Virus record (IMG/VR): IMGVR_UViG_3300021136_000034
Coordinates: 1 to 32,602 of that record
Strand: one strand, 5' to 3'
Length of the DNA stretch: 32,602 bases
Source of the DNA: a virus
This document shows, piece after piece, positions 7,501-14,745 of this stretch. Below the pieces are notes generated by a model. The model searched no databases. It was not told where the DNA came from and saw nothing but the letters and a program-made list of their open reading frames with translations. A program made the position numbers and the translations under genes. Position 1 is the stretch's first letter. Each line of letters opens with the position of its first letter.

Positions 7501-8127
7501 TTATTCTTTTACTACCGGGGCCGCGGCAACCATGCCGGCGATATCCCCTTTTTCTTTGGCTGCCAGATAATTTGCATTACCCTGGTCAGCCGTTCCGCCC
7601 GGACTGCTTCCGGCGCCGGGTTTGCCGTCTACCTTGAACATCTTGGGACTGGCAGTCTTGAGACTGTTCATAAACTCCGCGACTTTTGCTTCATCGCCCA
7701 AATCCAGTTTGGCCGTCGAAACCTTGAAGTCCAGAAACTCCGGATCTGTGAAGTTATGTTTTGCGGCCAGTTCAGAAATAGAGGCTTTTCGCTTTAAACT
7801 GTTAAGCTCACCGGCTGCCGCTTCTTTCGCGGTAAGTTCATCGGATAGTTGCTTTTTCAGCTTTTCAAGTTCTTTTCCCATTTCTTTTTTTAACTTTTCA
7901 ACTTCCGGAAGACCCTTATTTTCAAGCTCTTCAACCTTACCTTTTACTTCATTCAGTTCGGTTTCAAGCTCTTGCTTTTTGGTCTCTGCTTCTCTGCGCT
8001 TGAGGATTTCCTGATCCAGTCTTGATTTCGGGATTTCTTCCGGCTTGTATGCCGTCAGAAAATCCTTTTCCTCTTGACTGATTTCCTCGCCTGCCGTTAC
8101 TTTCTTCAAGATGTCCGTTAATTTCAT
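7501..8127 (-). CDS. Capsid scaffolding protein
   Basis: A 208-aa product from the ATG at 8127, chosen because AAGGAG lies 8 bases upstream; the GTG at 8136 abuts that SD. Residues about 30-110 are a long charged coiled coil (ETKKQELETELNEVKGKVEEL), followed by a compact C-terminal segment and a G/A-rich tail. This is the profile of phage scaffold (DUF4355/gp20-like) proteins that guide procapsid assembly and leave before packaging. It is located between portal and major capsid genes as expected. Confidence 0.85.
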   Translation of the reverse strand: MKLTDILKKVTAGEEISQEEKDFLTAYKPEEIPKSRLDQEILKRREAETKKQELETELNEVKGKVEELENKGLPEVEKLKKEMGKELEKLKKQLSDELTAKEAAAGELNSLKRKASISELAAKHNFTDPEFLDFKVSTAKLDLGDEAKVAEFMNSLKTASPKMFKVDGKPGAGSSPGGTADQGNANYLAAKEKGDIAGMVAAAPVVKE

Positions 8128-8171
8128 CCGTAGCACTCCTTTTTTAGTCTGGGGATGACTAGCATTTTTAA

Positions 8172-8186
8172 CGCTGAATGTCAGCG
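8172..8186 (-). other. Stem-loop between portal and scaffold genes
   Basis: On the minus strand CGCTGA, loop CAT, TCAGCG forms a perfect 6-bp hairpin in the 63-base gap between portal stop and scaffold start. It is followed by TTAAAAATG rather than a U-tract, so it is not a clear terminator. It could be an mRNA processing or stability element. Confidence 0.4.
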
Positions 8187-8190
8187 CTTA

Positions 8191-9720
8191 TCATTTAATC
8201 AGGCTGTCAACTTTCGATATGCCCGGGGCCTGTACAACCGGCTTGACCGGAGTGCCGGGAATAACCGGGGTAACGGGTAGTGGTGTTGGAACTGGAGCCG
8301 GTTGCAGCTTGTCAATCTCAGCCAAAATAGTAGTCAATGTATCCAGCGGAATACGGTTGATCTTGTTGAGCAATGCAACCCCGGCGCGCGCCACTTCATG
8401 CGTGAACTCTTCCCCGGCCTGGATACTGTCTAACCCAAGCAGTGCATCAATCATGTCTTTTAGGTCCGTAATTGAGAAGTCGCGATTATAGGTAACTTTT
8501 GGAATAACTACCGTATTATCCCAAGTGTTCATTATTTCCCATGCCCGGTTCTCAACCTGTTCCAGAATATCGGCGCGGGTGGCCAGAAACTGCTGCACGT
8601 TTTGGTTATCCCAGGCTTTTGATTCGGCGGATTGAGCCGTCTTGCTGTCTTTCTGTACCGCCAGCCCGATAGTGTCGAAGAGTTCTTTTTTCAGGTTTAT
8701 ATTTTCTTCCCGGATAGTTTTGGTCTCTACGCCGGTAGGGGCAATATATCTGCTGATTCCTTTTTCATTGTCTGCTTCCCATATTGCCGCTGAACGAGCG
8801 ATTACATGGCTGAATTTGGTTTTATTCTTGTCTTTGTCGCAATCCTGTGAATCGTTTTGAGTGCTGGCATCGGTTTCCGCGCCGCGGGCAAAGGTTTCCG
8901 ATACTACCAGCAGACCAAACATCTGTTTAACGATGTTCATCTGCGCTTCCGATTCGTTATTGAGAATCGCATCGGAAATCCTGACCACGTCTTCGAACCA
9001 GTGGTTGCAGTTCATGCCGTAACCGTCAGTTTCTTCAAAATGCAATAGCGGAACTATTCCGAGATTGTGATCGAGCGTTGCTTCAATCAGACAACCGGTC
9101 GGCCCTTTGCTGAAGAGTGTCCAAGATGTTCGCGTCCATAGACGGCGTTTATGTGTCAGGATTGGCGGGTTGAACGGGTCAATGTTGGTATAGACATCTT
9201 CGGCGATGATTGCCCAAAGTAACAGGCCGTCGCTGCCGAATGCCCAGTCCACCACAGTAAGCGGATCGAGCGCGATTGCGTAAGGCCGGATGCGGTTTGC
9301 CGCTTTGCTCTCGATATCCAATTCCCCGTTATCGAACGGCGGGTTGTCAATCAGCATCCATGCGGCGCCGTAAACGTTCAGCATTGTTGAGAACTGCCGC
9401 ATTACCTCATTGACCCGGAGACCAGTCCGGGAAAAGTCTTCAACCAGATCCGGATCGGCATTTTCCCGCTTGGGCTCTTCGGAAAATACAAACTGAGTAA
9501 TTGAACGTGCGACTTTGCGCGGGTAGTTGAAGTAATAAGCCCGCTTCCGCCGTTCCTCAAACTCCAGGTCGATTTCGGAAACATGCTTAATCAGTGCAGT
9601 ATCCACATATTTTTTGCCGCCTGAATAAGCTGCCTTTGCCCGCTCCCAATTGCGCTTATTGTCGGTATAGACCGGATGTTCACGCGCAAGAACATAAGCC
9701 AGATTAATTTTATCAGCCAT
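8191..9720 (-). CDS. Portal protein
   Basis: A 509-aa protein with GGAG about 8 bases upstream. It follows the large terminase gene and precedes the scaffold. The sequence has portal features: an N-terminal helical section (YYFNYPRKVARSITQFVF), a 'MLNVYGAAWMLID' strand near residue 112-124, 'HNLGIVPLLHFEE' near 217, and a stem helix with the pattern NNESEAQMNIVKQMFGLLVV. The C-terminus has a proline-rich tail. It forms the dodecameric ring at the unique vertex through which DNA is packaged. SPP1-like or DUF4055-like family is probable. Confidence 0.88.
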   Translation of the reverse strand: MADKINLAYVLAREHPVYTDNKRNWERAKAAYSGGKKYVDTALIKHVSEIDLEFEERRKRAYYFNYPRKVARSITQFVFSEEPKRENADPDLVEDFSRTGLRVNEVMRQFSTMLNVYGAAWMLIDNPPFDNGELDIESKAANRIRPYAIALDPLTVVDWAFGSDGLLLWAIIAEDVYTNIDPFNPPILTHKRRLWTRTSWTLFSKGPTGCLIEATLDHNLGIVPLLHFEETDGYGMNCNHWFEDVVRISDAILNNESEAQMNIVKQMFGLLVVSETFARGAETDASTQNDSQDCDKDKNKTKFSHVIARSAAIWEADNEKGISRYIAPTGVETKTIREENINLKKELFDTIGLAVQKDSKTAQSAESKAWDNQNVQQFLATRADILEQVENRAWEIMNTWDNTVVIPKVTYNRDFSITDLKDMIDALLGLDSIQAGEEFTHEVARAGVALLNKINRIPLDTLTTILAEIDKLQPAPVPTPLPVTPVIPGTPVKPVVQAPGISKVDSLIK

Positions 9721-9771
9721 TGACAGTCTCCGTGTTTATGAAAACCGGTTGCTGTCAACTTGAATCAGGGA

Positions 9772-11205
9772 TTACGCCAGAATAGCGCGGGACTCGCCGG
9801 AATCTCTGGCCATGATAAAGCCGCCAGTAATACTGTCGACAAAATCGTCGTGTGCCCCTGCCGGGAATTGCGCAAGCTGCTCAAGTACCTGATTATTCCA
9901 CCAGGCGCGCCGGAAGTGAACATTGCCGACTTCAAAGACTGGTTCCATCTCCGAAGCTCGGATTACTTTGTCAGTTGAAACATTGACTTTTGTAACGCTG
10001 TGAGAACCTTTCAATATATCTTTAATAGTGGTGTAAGCGTCTTTATACCCGGCAACTGATTCAATCCCGATCCTAACAGATGAGCCGTCGCCTTTGGCCG
10101 TGTCTTCAATCAGCCGGTTACGCGCCGGGGCTTCTGCCTGACACCAGCGGACATCATCAACATACAGATGATAGAGCCCGTTTATCTTTTTGATTGCCAC
10201 TTTTGCGCCGGAAGTATAGTCCGGGTCCTGTTTGGCTATTTCCTTTTCTGTGCTGGCCAAATCCCAGAAACGGACCCATCGCAGGCCGGCCGGAAATTGT
10301 GAACCGTCAACAATATTGACCTTTTCAGTCTTGATCATGTTGCCGCCTCTGTTTGTCGGCTCACATTGCAGCAGAGCAGAAGCCGCATAACTTCCAAGTG
10401 TGGCAAACTGTAATGTGTACCAACTTTCAGAGAAGCGTTCCGGGAAAAGATAGCCGGATTCGTATTTCTCATGCCTGGCAGGGAACGCCATTACGTCAAA
10501 CTTCGGAAATTCAGCGGAATAATCCTTGTGTATTGGATTGTTTTTATTCTCGACACGTCCGATAATATCATCCACATGCCAGGGGGTGGCCAGAATAATA
10601 ACGATATGCACCGGTGCCAAACGTGTCATAAAGTTATTCGTAAAGGCTTCCCATTGCTTTTGTCTGACAAGCGGATTCTCTGCATCTGCCCGGTTTTTCA
10701 GATAGTCGTCAAGGATTAAGACATCAGCGCCTTTGCCGGTGGCGCCGCCATCCAGTCCGACCGGGTGCAGTTTGCCGTAATGATCTGCAACGCCCCATCT
10801 GACAACGGCAGAGCTGCGGGTATCTATCCGGCTGTCAAATACGCTTTGATATTCACCGCTTTCGAAGATCCCGCGGGCATCCCTGGACATTTCAACGGCT
10901 AGATCGCTGTTATATGACCCCAGTATTATTTCGGCATCCGGACATTTACCATAAATATAAGGCACATAGTTCCGGCTGACGATATCGCTTTTGCCATGCC
11001 GAAACGGAACTTTAATAATAATGTATGAAGATTTACCGGCTTTATAATCGCCAAGAGCGCGGTCCAGCCGGTCGGTGATCTCCCGGGTATGCTGACCAAT
11101 CAGCAACGGTGAAGTTTTTTTCTGCCAGCAGTATTCCATGAATTTCAGCAGTTTGTCTTTGGCCATGGATTGACGGCAGGCTTCTATTGATGTGTTTGCA
11201 ACCAC
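9772..11205 (-). CDS. terL: Terminase large subunit
   Basis: A 477-aa packaging motor. ATPase: Walker A-like VPFRHGKSD (residues 66-74), Walker B VLILDD (162-167) and a coupling segment LATPWH (about 205-210). Nuclease: FWDLAS with D315, GIESVAG with E382, and AHDDFVDS with D453/D454, giving the RNase H-like acidic set. The GTG start at 11205 has GAGG 10 bases upstream and overlaps the small subunit's end by 22 bases; an ATG 13 codons in is an alternative. It cuts and packages concatemeric phage DNA into procapsids. Confidence 0.95.
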   Translation of the reverse strand: MVANTSIEACRQSMAKDKLLKFMEYCWQKKTSPLLIGQHTREITDRLDRALGDYKAGKSSYIIIKVPFRHGKSDIVSRNYVPYIYGKCPDAEIILGSYNSDLAVEMSRDARGIFESGEYQSVFDSRIDTRSSAVVRWGVADHYGKLHPVGLDGGATGKGADVLILDDYLKNRADAENPLVRQKQWEAFTNNFMTRLAPVHIVIILATPWHVDDIIGRVENKNNPIHKDYSAEFPKFDVMAFPARHEKYESGYLFPERFSESWYTLQFATLGSYAASALLQCEPTNRGGNMIKTEKVNIVDGSQFPAGLRWVRFWDLASTEKEIAKQDPDYTSGAKVAIKKINGLYHLYVDDVRWCQAEAPARNRLIEDTAKGDGSSVRIGIESVAGYKDAYTTIKDILKGSHSVTKVNVSTDKVIRASEMEPVFEVGNVHFRRAWWNNQVLEQLAQFPAGAHDDFVDSITGGFIMARDSGESRAILA

Positions 11206-11699
11206 TTTACTTTTTCCTCATAAGTCATAGAGTCAAAAGCTGCTTTCTTTTCCTCTAGTGCTGTTTTATCGGTTATGGTATGGGTTGCATCAGTTCTACT
11301 TTTCCATAATTCGCTAAGACGATTATCTAACCAGTATCTGATAGCGTTGACTTCCGGGACTACATACTTCTTTGTTTTTCGGACAATTTTAACAGTGCCA
11401 GCTTTTGTATTTACATTTTCGCCATTCTTGCCGGTATTTGAAGCATCGGTATATTCAGTGGTTACTTCCTCGTACTCAAAACCAAGAGCACGTTTAAGCA
11501 AAGAATTCTCAACTTGTATGTCAACTGGAGCTTTGCCACGCTTTAGGGACTCAGAAAACTCAGGATAGCGCTTAACATATTGATAGAATGTCTCGACAGA
11601 AATACCGAGCTTTTCGGCTATTGTTGCATCTATCATTCCACGTCTGGCATAGCCTTCAGCCAACAGCGGGAAATCATCTGTATATTTACACTTTGCCAT
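11184..11699 (-). CDS. terS: Terminase small subunit
   Basis: A 171-aa protein with SD AAGGAAT. The N-terminus contains a helix-turn-helix (residues about 22-45: MIDATIAEKLGISVETFYQYVK) of the kind in DNA-recognition small terminases, followed by a middle helical segment and a C-terminal part (AIRYWLDNRLSELWKSR) typical of the family. It lies directly upstream of and overlapping terL. It would recognise the packaging site. Confidence 0.85.
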   Translation of the reverse strand: MAKCKYTDDFPLLAEGYARRGMIDATIAEKLGISVETFYQYVKRYPEFSESLKRGKAPVDIQVENSLLKRALGFEYEEVTTEYTDASNTGKNGENVNTKAGTVKIVRKTKKYVVPEVNAIRYWLDNRLSELWKSRTDATHTITDKTALEEKKAAFDSMTYEEKVKWLQTHQ

Positions 11700-11737
11700 A
11701 AAATCACTATTCCTTTAATATAAAGCAGTGTGTAAAC

Positions 11738-11911
11738 TCAGGATGCTTTGTCAGTATTGGTCAGCTTGTCTGATAGCGCCTTGCGCCGTTGAAGATACTC
11801 AGTCTCGATAAGTCTAAATTCCGTGTCAAGTTCGTCAATCTCTTCGAGTATTGCGAGGGTTGCACGGGTTTGTTCAATCTGTTTTCTGACATCCGGGATT
11901 TGATTTGACAT
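11738..11911 (-). CDS. Small coiled-coil protein nested in the 3' end of the upstream gene
   Basis: A 57-aa ORF (MSNQIPDVRKQIEQTRATLA…) with a perfect AGGAGG 5 bases before ATG. It is charged and helical (LAILEEIDELDTEFRLIE), compatible with a short coiled coil. 151 bases overlap the end of the 239-aa ORF in another frame. The quality of the SD and the natural composition of this frame argue that it is translated. Function unknown; a neck or packaging accessory role would be a guess. Confidence 0.7.
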   Translation of the reverse strand: MSNQIPDVRKQIEQTRATLAILEEIDELDTEFRLIETEYLQRRKALSDKLTNTDKAS

Positions 11912-12480
11912 ACTGCCTCCTTAAATGACAATGCTTTTGGTTTTGCCTGTAGCGGGATAAAATTGCTTTCGGCTTTGTCGGCTTCTGCTTTCTGGCGTAA
12001 ATGTTCGCATTCCATCATGCGCCTGCGGTTCCTGAGTAATGGGGCCAGTTCCGGGATTTCCTCGCAGCGGGAAAGAACCAACTTATGAATCGCCTGGCGG
12101 CTTACGCCCTGCTCTCTGGCTATTTCTGAAAATTGAACATCAGGATTAGAAAATTTAGCGTTTAGAATTCCCAAGGTGGTAGGATCAAGACAGACCAGGA
12201 ATGAGATCACTTCAAGCAAATCGGCTTTGGTGTAGATTTTCTTTTCCTTTGGCTGGTCAATGGCTTCCGGAATACTGGCAACGCCTTCCGTGGCAATTTC
12301 GGCAATCTCTTCCGAGTATTCTACTTTCTCAAAGGACGTGCCCACATCTACCATGAGACCGGGATTTCTCGCAGCGCGACAGTGTTCAGAATATTTACAT
12401 TTTAGGCATTTGTCCAGCTTTTTATAATACAGGCCGTAGCATTCCCTGATATTGTCGCCTGTGTTTGCCGTTTTCTTCAT
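11761..12480 (-). CDS. Cys-cluster and HTH protein, possible late regulator
   Basis: A 239-aa protein with SD AAGGG. Residues about 14-34 carry C-x13-C-x2-C-x5-C (CYGLYYKKLDKCLKCKYSEHC), a likely metal or Fe-S site. A helix-turn-helix follows at about 115-140 (SEIAREQGVSRQAIHKLVLS). As first full-length gene of the structural operon it could be a late transcription regulator or a packaging-associated DNA-binding protein. The last ~50 residues look low quality and overlap the nested gene, so the biologically important part may end earlier. Confidence 0.65.
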   Translation of the reverse strand: MKKTANTGDNIRECYGLYYKKLDKCLKCKYSEHCRAARNPGLMVDVGTSFEKVEYSEEIAEIATEGVASIPEAIDQPKEKKIYTKADLLEVISFLVCLDPTTLGILNAKFSNPDVQFSEIAREQGVSRQAIHKLVLSRCEEIPELAPLLRNRRRMMECEHLRQKAEADKAESNFIPLQAKPKALSFKEAVCQIKSRMSENRLNKPVQPSQYSKRLTNLTRNLDLSRLSIFNGARRYQTS

Positions 12481-12487
12481 ATTGCCC

Positions 12488-12586
12488 TTAATTATGTATT
12501 AAATACCAATAAGAACGTGTGCCCCCGCGTATATAAGACGTGCGCGCGCAGGGGTTGTTTGTTAGGTAATTTAACAAAGAATTCAT
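12488..12586 (-). CDS. Short leader ORF of the structural operon
   Basis: A 32-codon ORF (MNSLLNYLTNN…WYLIHN) with AGGAGA 9 bases before ATG. Its TAA stop overlaps the AAGGG SD of the next gene and lies 8 bases before that gene's ATG, so it could couple or control its translation. The composition is not clearly protein-like, so this may be a leader peptide rather than a functional protein. Confidence 0.4.
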   Translation of the reverse strand: MNSLLNYLTNNPCARTSYIRGGTRSYWYLIHN

Positions 12587-12701
12587 GGCCGCTTTCTCCT
12601 GTCTGTAATTATTTCAATAAAATAGATAAATATGATGAAAACAAGTATGGCGTATAGATAAGTATTGTCCTGGGAGTTATCAACCTGAATTATAACTATA
12701 C

Positions 12702-12730
12702 TTAGCATATTTTTACCTATAGCATAAAAT
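12702..12730 (+). promoter_or_regulatory. Candidate rightward promoter
   Basis: TTAGCA (12702-12707), a 17-base spacer, TAAAAT (12725-12730). The -10 lies in the first copy of the 16-bp direct repeat. It would drive the small gene at 12861. The -35 matches consensus only 4 of 6. Confidence 0.3.
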
Positions 12731-12790
12731 TAACATATAATTAATATAATACGCAGTAAATATTTGTCAAGCAAAGCATAAAATTAACAT
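12721..12790. repeat. Pair of 16-bp direct repeats flanking the leftward promoter
   Basis: AGCATAAAATTAACAT occurs exactly at 12721-12736 and at 12775-12790. The copies are 54 bases apart and bracket the TTGACA/TATATT promoter: one covers the expected start of leftward transcription, the other is just upstream of the -35. The arrangement suggests binding sites for a regulator of the structural operon. The whole 12,587-12,860 gap is otherwise AT-rich with no gene seen. Confidence 0.6.
12743..12770 (-). promoter_or_regulatory. Leftward promoter of the structural operon
   Basis: On the minus strand TTGACA (12770-12765), a 16-base spacer, TATATT (12748-12743). Transcription would start near 12736 and run into the leader ORF and the packaging genes. 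The hexamers are the same as those of the repressor promoter at 14616-14644, suggesting housekeeping sigma recognition with control by factors binding the flanking repeats. Confidence 0.65.
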
Positions 12791-12860
12791 TTTGGCAAAA
12801 AATAAGTTATTGTGCGATATTAATAATATCCATTAACTTTTAACCACGGGAGGAATTATC

Positions 12861-13121
12861 ATGAGTAGTAAAGAAACTAAAATCAAGTTTACTTACACGT
12901 ATAGCCCAATGTCTCAGGAAAATGAAAAGGCATTGCGCCGTCTTGTAGAAAATATCTATGGTCGGCCCGAAGCGTTTCCCAATGAAACAATAAAATCAAA
13001 TGATATCAAAATAAGGATACCTGATTCAGCTATAGAAGAAACTGCCGACGCATTTGCGGATATCTTGATTGCGGCGGCAAGGAGAAAAATTAAAAACAAT
13101 CCTAAATCAGCAAAAAAGTAA
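12861..13121 (+). CDS. Small protein of unknown function
   Basis: An 86-aa protein with a strong GGGAGGA SD. It is mixed alpha/beta with a lysine-rich C-terminus (ARRKIKNNPKSAKK). It stands alone between the structural promoter and the regulatory block and runs convergent with the next ORF, overlapping it by 15 bases. I do not recognise a family. Confidence 0.7.
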   Translation: MSSKETKIKFTYTYSPMSQENEKALRRLVENIYGRPEAFPNETIKSNDIKIRIPDSAIEETADAFADILIAAARRKIKNNPKSAKK

Positions 13122-13313
13122 ATAGCTTTGATTTTTGGATAATGATGACAACTTATTATGCAGACGGGATTCGGCGGCTTTACCCAAAAGCGTATCTTCA
13201 GCAGTTTTGGCGGTGGCATAGACCGCCGTGCCGGTAGTTTTCCATACCTGCCGGCCGTCAAGCTTATAGACAACGTAATAGTTGCCGTCTTTTTTCTTTT
13301 GAATTAATGCCAT
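13107..13313 (-). CDS. AP2-like integrase N-terminal remnant or small DNA-binding protein
   Basis: A 68-aa ORF whose first ~35 residues (GNYYVVYKLDGRQVWKTTGT) resemble the three-stranded arm-binding domain at the N-terminus of phage tyrosine integrases. A full integrase would be about 350-400 aa; here the frame ends after KLSSLSKNQSYLLFC and no core domain follows. No SD is evident. It may be a truncated integrase or an independent small DNA-binding protein. Its place between the structural and lysogeny modules suits an integrase site. Confidence 0.5.
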   Translation of the reverse strand: MALIQKKKDGNYYVVYKLDGRQVWKTTGTAVYATAKTAEDTLLGKAAESRLHNKLSSLSKNQSYLLFC

Positions 13314-13338
13314 AATATTACTTTGTATTACTTTTCAT

Positions 13339-13375
13339 TTGCTTTTTACGTTTCCGGTATTACAATTGTATTACC
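13339..13375 (+). promoter_or_regulatory. Promoter overlapped by a near-perfect palindrome
   Basis: TTGCTT (13339-13344), a 16-base spacer, TACAAT (13361-13366). A 20-bp palindrome at 13356-13375 (GGTATTAC-AATT-GTATTACC, one mismatched symmetric pair) covers the -10. Further GTATTAC occurrences lie just upstream (near 13325), so a dimeric regulator may bind several sites here. It would drive the gene at 13391. Confidence 0.45.
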
Positions 13376-13390
13376 AACTATGGAGGCCAT

Positions 13391-13600
13391 ATGAAAAACC
13401 TGAAAGAATACTCCCCGGATTATCAAGCCGGATTCCTCGCCGGTCTGGATCATTGCATTGACCTATGCGACAAATTAGCTAAAATGCCCGATGAAAACAA
13501 TCACGATCCTACAACTATAGCAATACTCGCCTATAAGCGTTTACACAAAGGGCTTGTTAATCATAAAGAGACTGCTATTCGCCGTCTTCGTCAAAATTAG
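13391..13600 (+). CDS. Small protein of unknown function
   Basis: A 69-aa protein with SD GGAGG. It is largely helical (YQAGFLAGLDHCIDLCDKLAKM) and basic at the C-terminus. It resembles small phage early proteins with the 'Y..GF..G...C' start, but I cannot assign a function. Its end overlaps the convergent zinc-ribbon gene by 26 bases. Confidence 0.7.
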   Translation: MKNLKEYSPDYQAGFLAGLDHCIDLCDKLAKMPDENNHDPTTIAILAYKRLHKGLVNHKETAIRRLRQN

Positions 13601-13751
13601 GTTCTTTAATAGGATTAGAGTTACCTATTTTCCTGTCTATTGCTACCCCTCTGCCGATTATGCCTGATTGGCGCTGAATGGATTTAAGGCACTTTTCACT
13701 ACAGGTTTTCCTTTTGCTGCCGGTTTCTTTTCCGCATACTACACATTTCAT
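13575..13751 (-). CDS. Small zinc-ribbon protein
   Basis: A 58-aa ORF (MKCVVCGKETGSKRKTC…) with AGGAGG 6 bases before ATG. Cysteines C3, C6, C17 and C21 (CVVC…CSEKC) form a probable zinc ribbon, followed by a basic and then acidic tail (NFDEDGE). It lies in the lysogeny region downstream of the repressor gene on the same strand and may be co-transcribed with it. Function unknown. Confidence 0.7.
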   Translation of the reverse strand: MKCVVCGKETGSKRKTCSEKCLKSIQRQSGIIGRGVAIDRKIGNSNPIKEPNFDEDGE

Positions 13752-13854
13752 TGGATACCTCCTATTTTATGTTGAATGCATTCTCAGGGGTTTCTTTTAA
13801 TGCTGGAATACTTGCCTGGTGCAGATGTTTCCTGTTTCTGTCTCTCTAATGACT

Positions 13855-14580
13855 TTAATTAATTATCCAGCCGCCGTTATGTTTTGGATCAAAAAATCTC
13901 TCCATCATTGTTTCATCTCTGAGTGAATATCTTATAGGAAATATCCACTCAAAGGGGTTATCTGCTGGACTACTAAAACGAATCGGCTCTTCGTTTATAT
14001 TATTAAATGATGCTAATTCAATAAGTCCTGTCTTTTTATTTTTTGAAAACAATCTAAAGGTAAGTTTTTGCCTATCTCTTAATTTAGCAATTACCCTTGA
14101 ACCATCTTGGGGATTTTGTAAATAATTAAAATAAAGAATTGTGCCAGCCGGATAAGTGGTATTGGCAATAGACTTATCTACCCATAGTGCCGCCATTCCT
14201 TCAGATCCCATTGAACTTATCACAGGAGCTTTTCCAACCGCATTGCTGCCATGGCTCAGAAAGTCATCAAATGATTCCAGAGTTCTGTCAAATCTCAAAG
14301 CCTGGGCAGTTCCCACAACCGGGATACTGCTAACCCTATACGGCGGTATTTGTTTTTTTCCTTGGACGACCGGGGCATTATAGATTTTTTCGCATAATTC
14401 ATCTATGGACACGCCGAGAATATCGCATATTTTTTGATGGTATTTCACTGGCACAGCCTTGGTGCCGCGCTCCCAGTTTGAAATATTAGGTTTTTTGATT
14501 TCAAGTTTTGACGCAAGCTCTTCTTGTGAGATACCATTACTTTTTCTAATGTGACTAAGTTTGGTCGGGCTGATAATCAT
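13855..14580 (-). CDS. CI-type repressor: XRE HTH with S24-like C-terminal domain
   Basis: A 241-aa protein. Residues 7-62 are an XRE helix-turn-helix (ISQEELASKLEIKKPNISNWERG). After a linker comes IPVVGTAQAL and an S24-like fold: DKSIANTTYPAGTILYF (S137 in the place of the catalytic Ser) and VIAKLRDRQKLTFRLF. The usual Ala-Gly scissile pair appears as A94-L95 and the catalytic Lys position seems to be R176, so RecA-stimulated self-cleavage may be lost. It faces the early operon across two operators and is expected to maintain lysogeny. SD GCGAGG. Confidence 0.88.
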   Translation of the reverse strand: MIISPTKLSHIRKSNGISQEELASKLEIKKPNISNWERGTKAVPVKYHQKICDILGVSIDELCEKIYNAPVVQGKKQIPPYRVSSIPVVGTAQALRFDRTLESFDDFLSHGSNAVGKAPVISSMGSEGMAALWVDKSIANTTYPAGTILYFNYLQNPQDGSRVIAKLRDRQKLTFRLFSKNKKTGLIELASFNNINEEPIRFSSPADNPFEWIFPIRYSLRDETMMERFFDPKHNGGWIIN

Positions 14581-14596
14581 AATATGCCTCGCTTTT

Positions 14597-14617
14597 TTGT
14601 TTTACACTATAAAACAA
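14597..14617. promoter_or_regulatory. Operator O1 (perfect dyad)
   Basis: Arms TTGTTTTA and TAAAACAA are perfect 8-bp inverted repeats separated by CACTA. The site overlaps the end of the leftward -10 and the expected start of repressor transcription, so binding there would shut off the repressor promoter. Confidence 0.75.
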
Positions 14618-14644
14618 TATAACCTCAAATTTTTAGTTTGTCAA
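14616..14644 (-). promoter_or_regulatory. Repressor-maintenance-type leftward promoter
   Basis: Minus strand TTGACA (14644-14639), 17-base spacer, TATATT (14621-14616). Start expected near 14609, about 30 bases upstream of the repressor ATG and within operator O1. Confidence 0.75.
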
Positions 14645-14660
14645 TTATTTTTAATTTTTT

Positions 14661-14685
14661 TTTGTGTTATCGCTTGCAAAACAAA
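14661..14685. promoter_or_regulatory. Operator O2 (imperfect dyad)
   Basis: TTTGTGTTA and its partner ending CAAAACAAA form a dyad of 25 bases with matches at 7 of 8 outer pairs. The half-site TTTGT.TT matches O1, but the spacing is two bases wider per half pattern. It covers the -35 of the rightward promoter, so repressor bound here would block early transcription. Confidence 0.6.
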
Positions 14686-14702
14686 CAGAAACAAATTATA
14701 AT
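14674..14702 (+). promoter_or_regulatory. Early rightward promoter
   Basis: TTGCAA (14674-14679), 17-base spacer, perfect TATAAT (14697-14702). Start expected near 14709, 37 bases before the ribbon-helix-helix gene. The -35 lies within operator O2. Confidence 0.8.
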
Positions 14703-14745
14703 ACAAGCATAGCATCATACAATAAACAAACAAAGGTTCTGTAAG

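Noticed and set aside
9753-9761. TTGACA after the terL stop as a promoter
   Set aside because: No -10 at acceptable spacing before the portal gene.
12519-12554. GC-rich imperfect hairpin (CCCCcGCG … CGCaGGGG)
   Set aside because: A mismatched stem with a long loop and no U-run; it lies within the leader ORF and is not convincing as a terminator.
12956-13273. 105-codon minus ORF with hydrophobic segment
   Set aside because: It overlaps both the 86-aa gene and the integrase-like ORF in other frames and has no SD.
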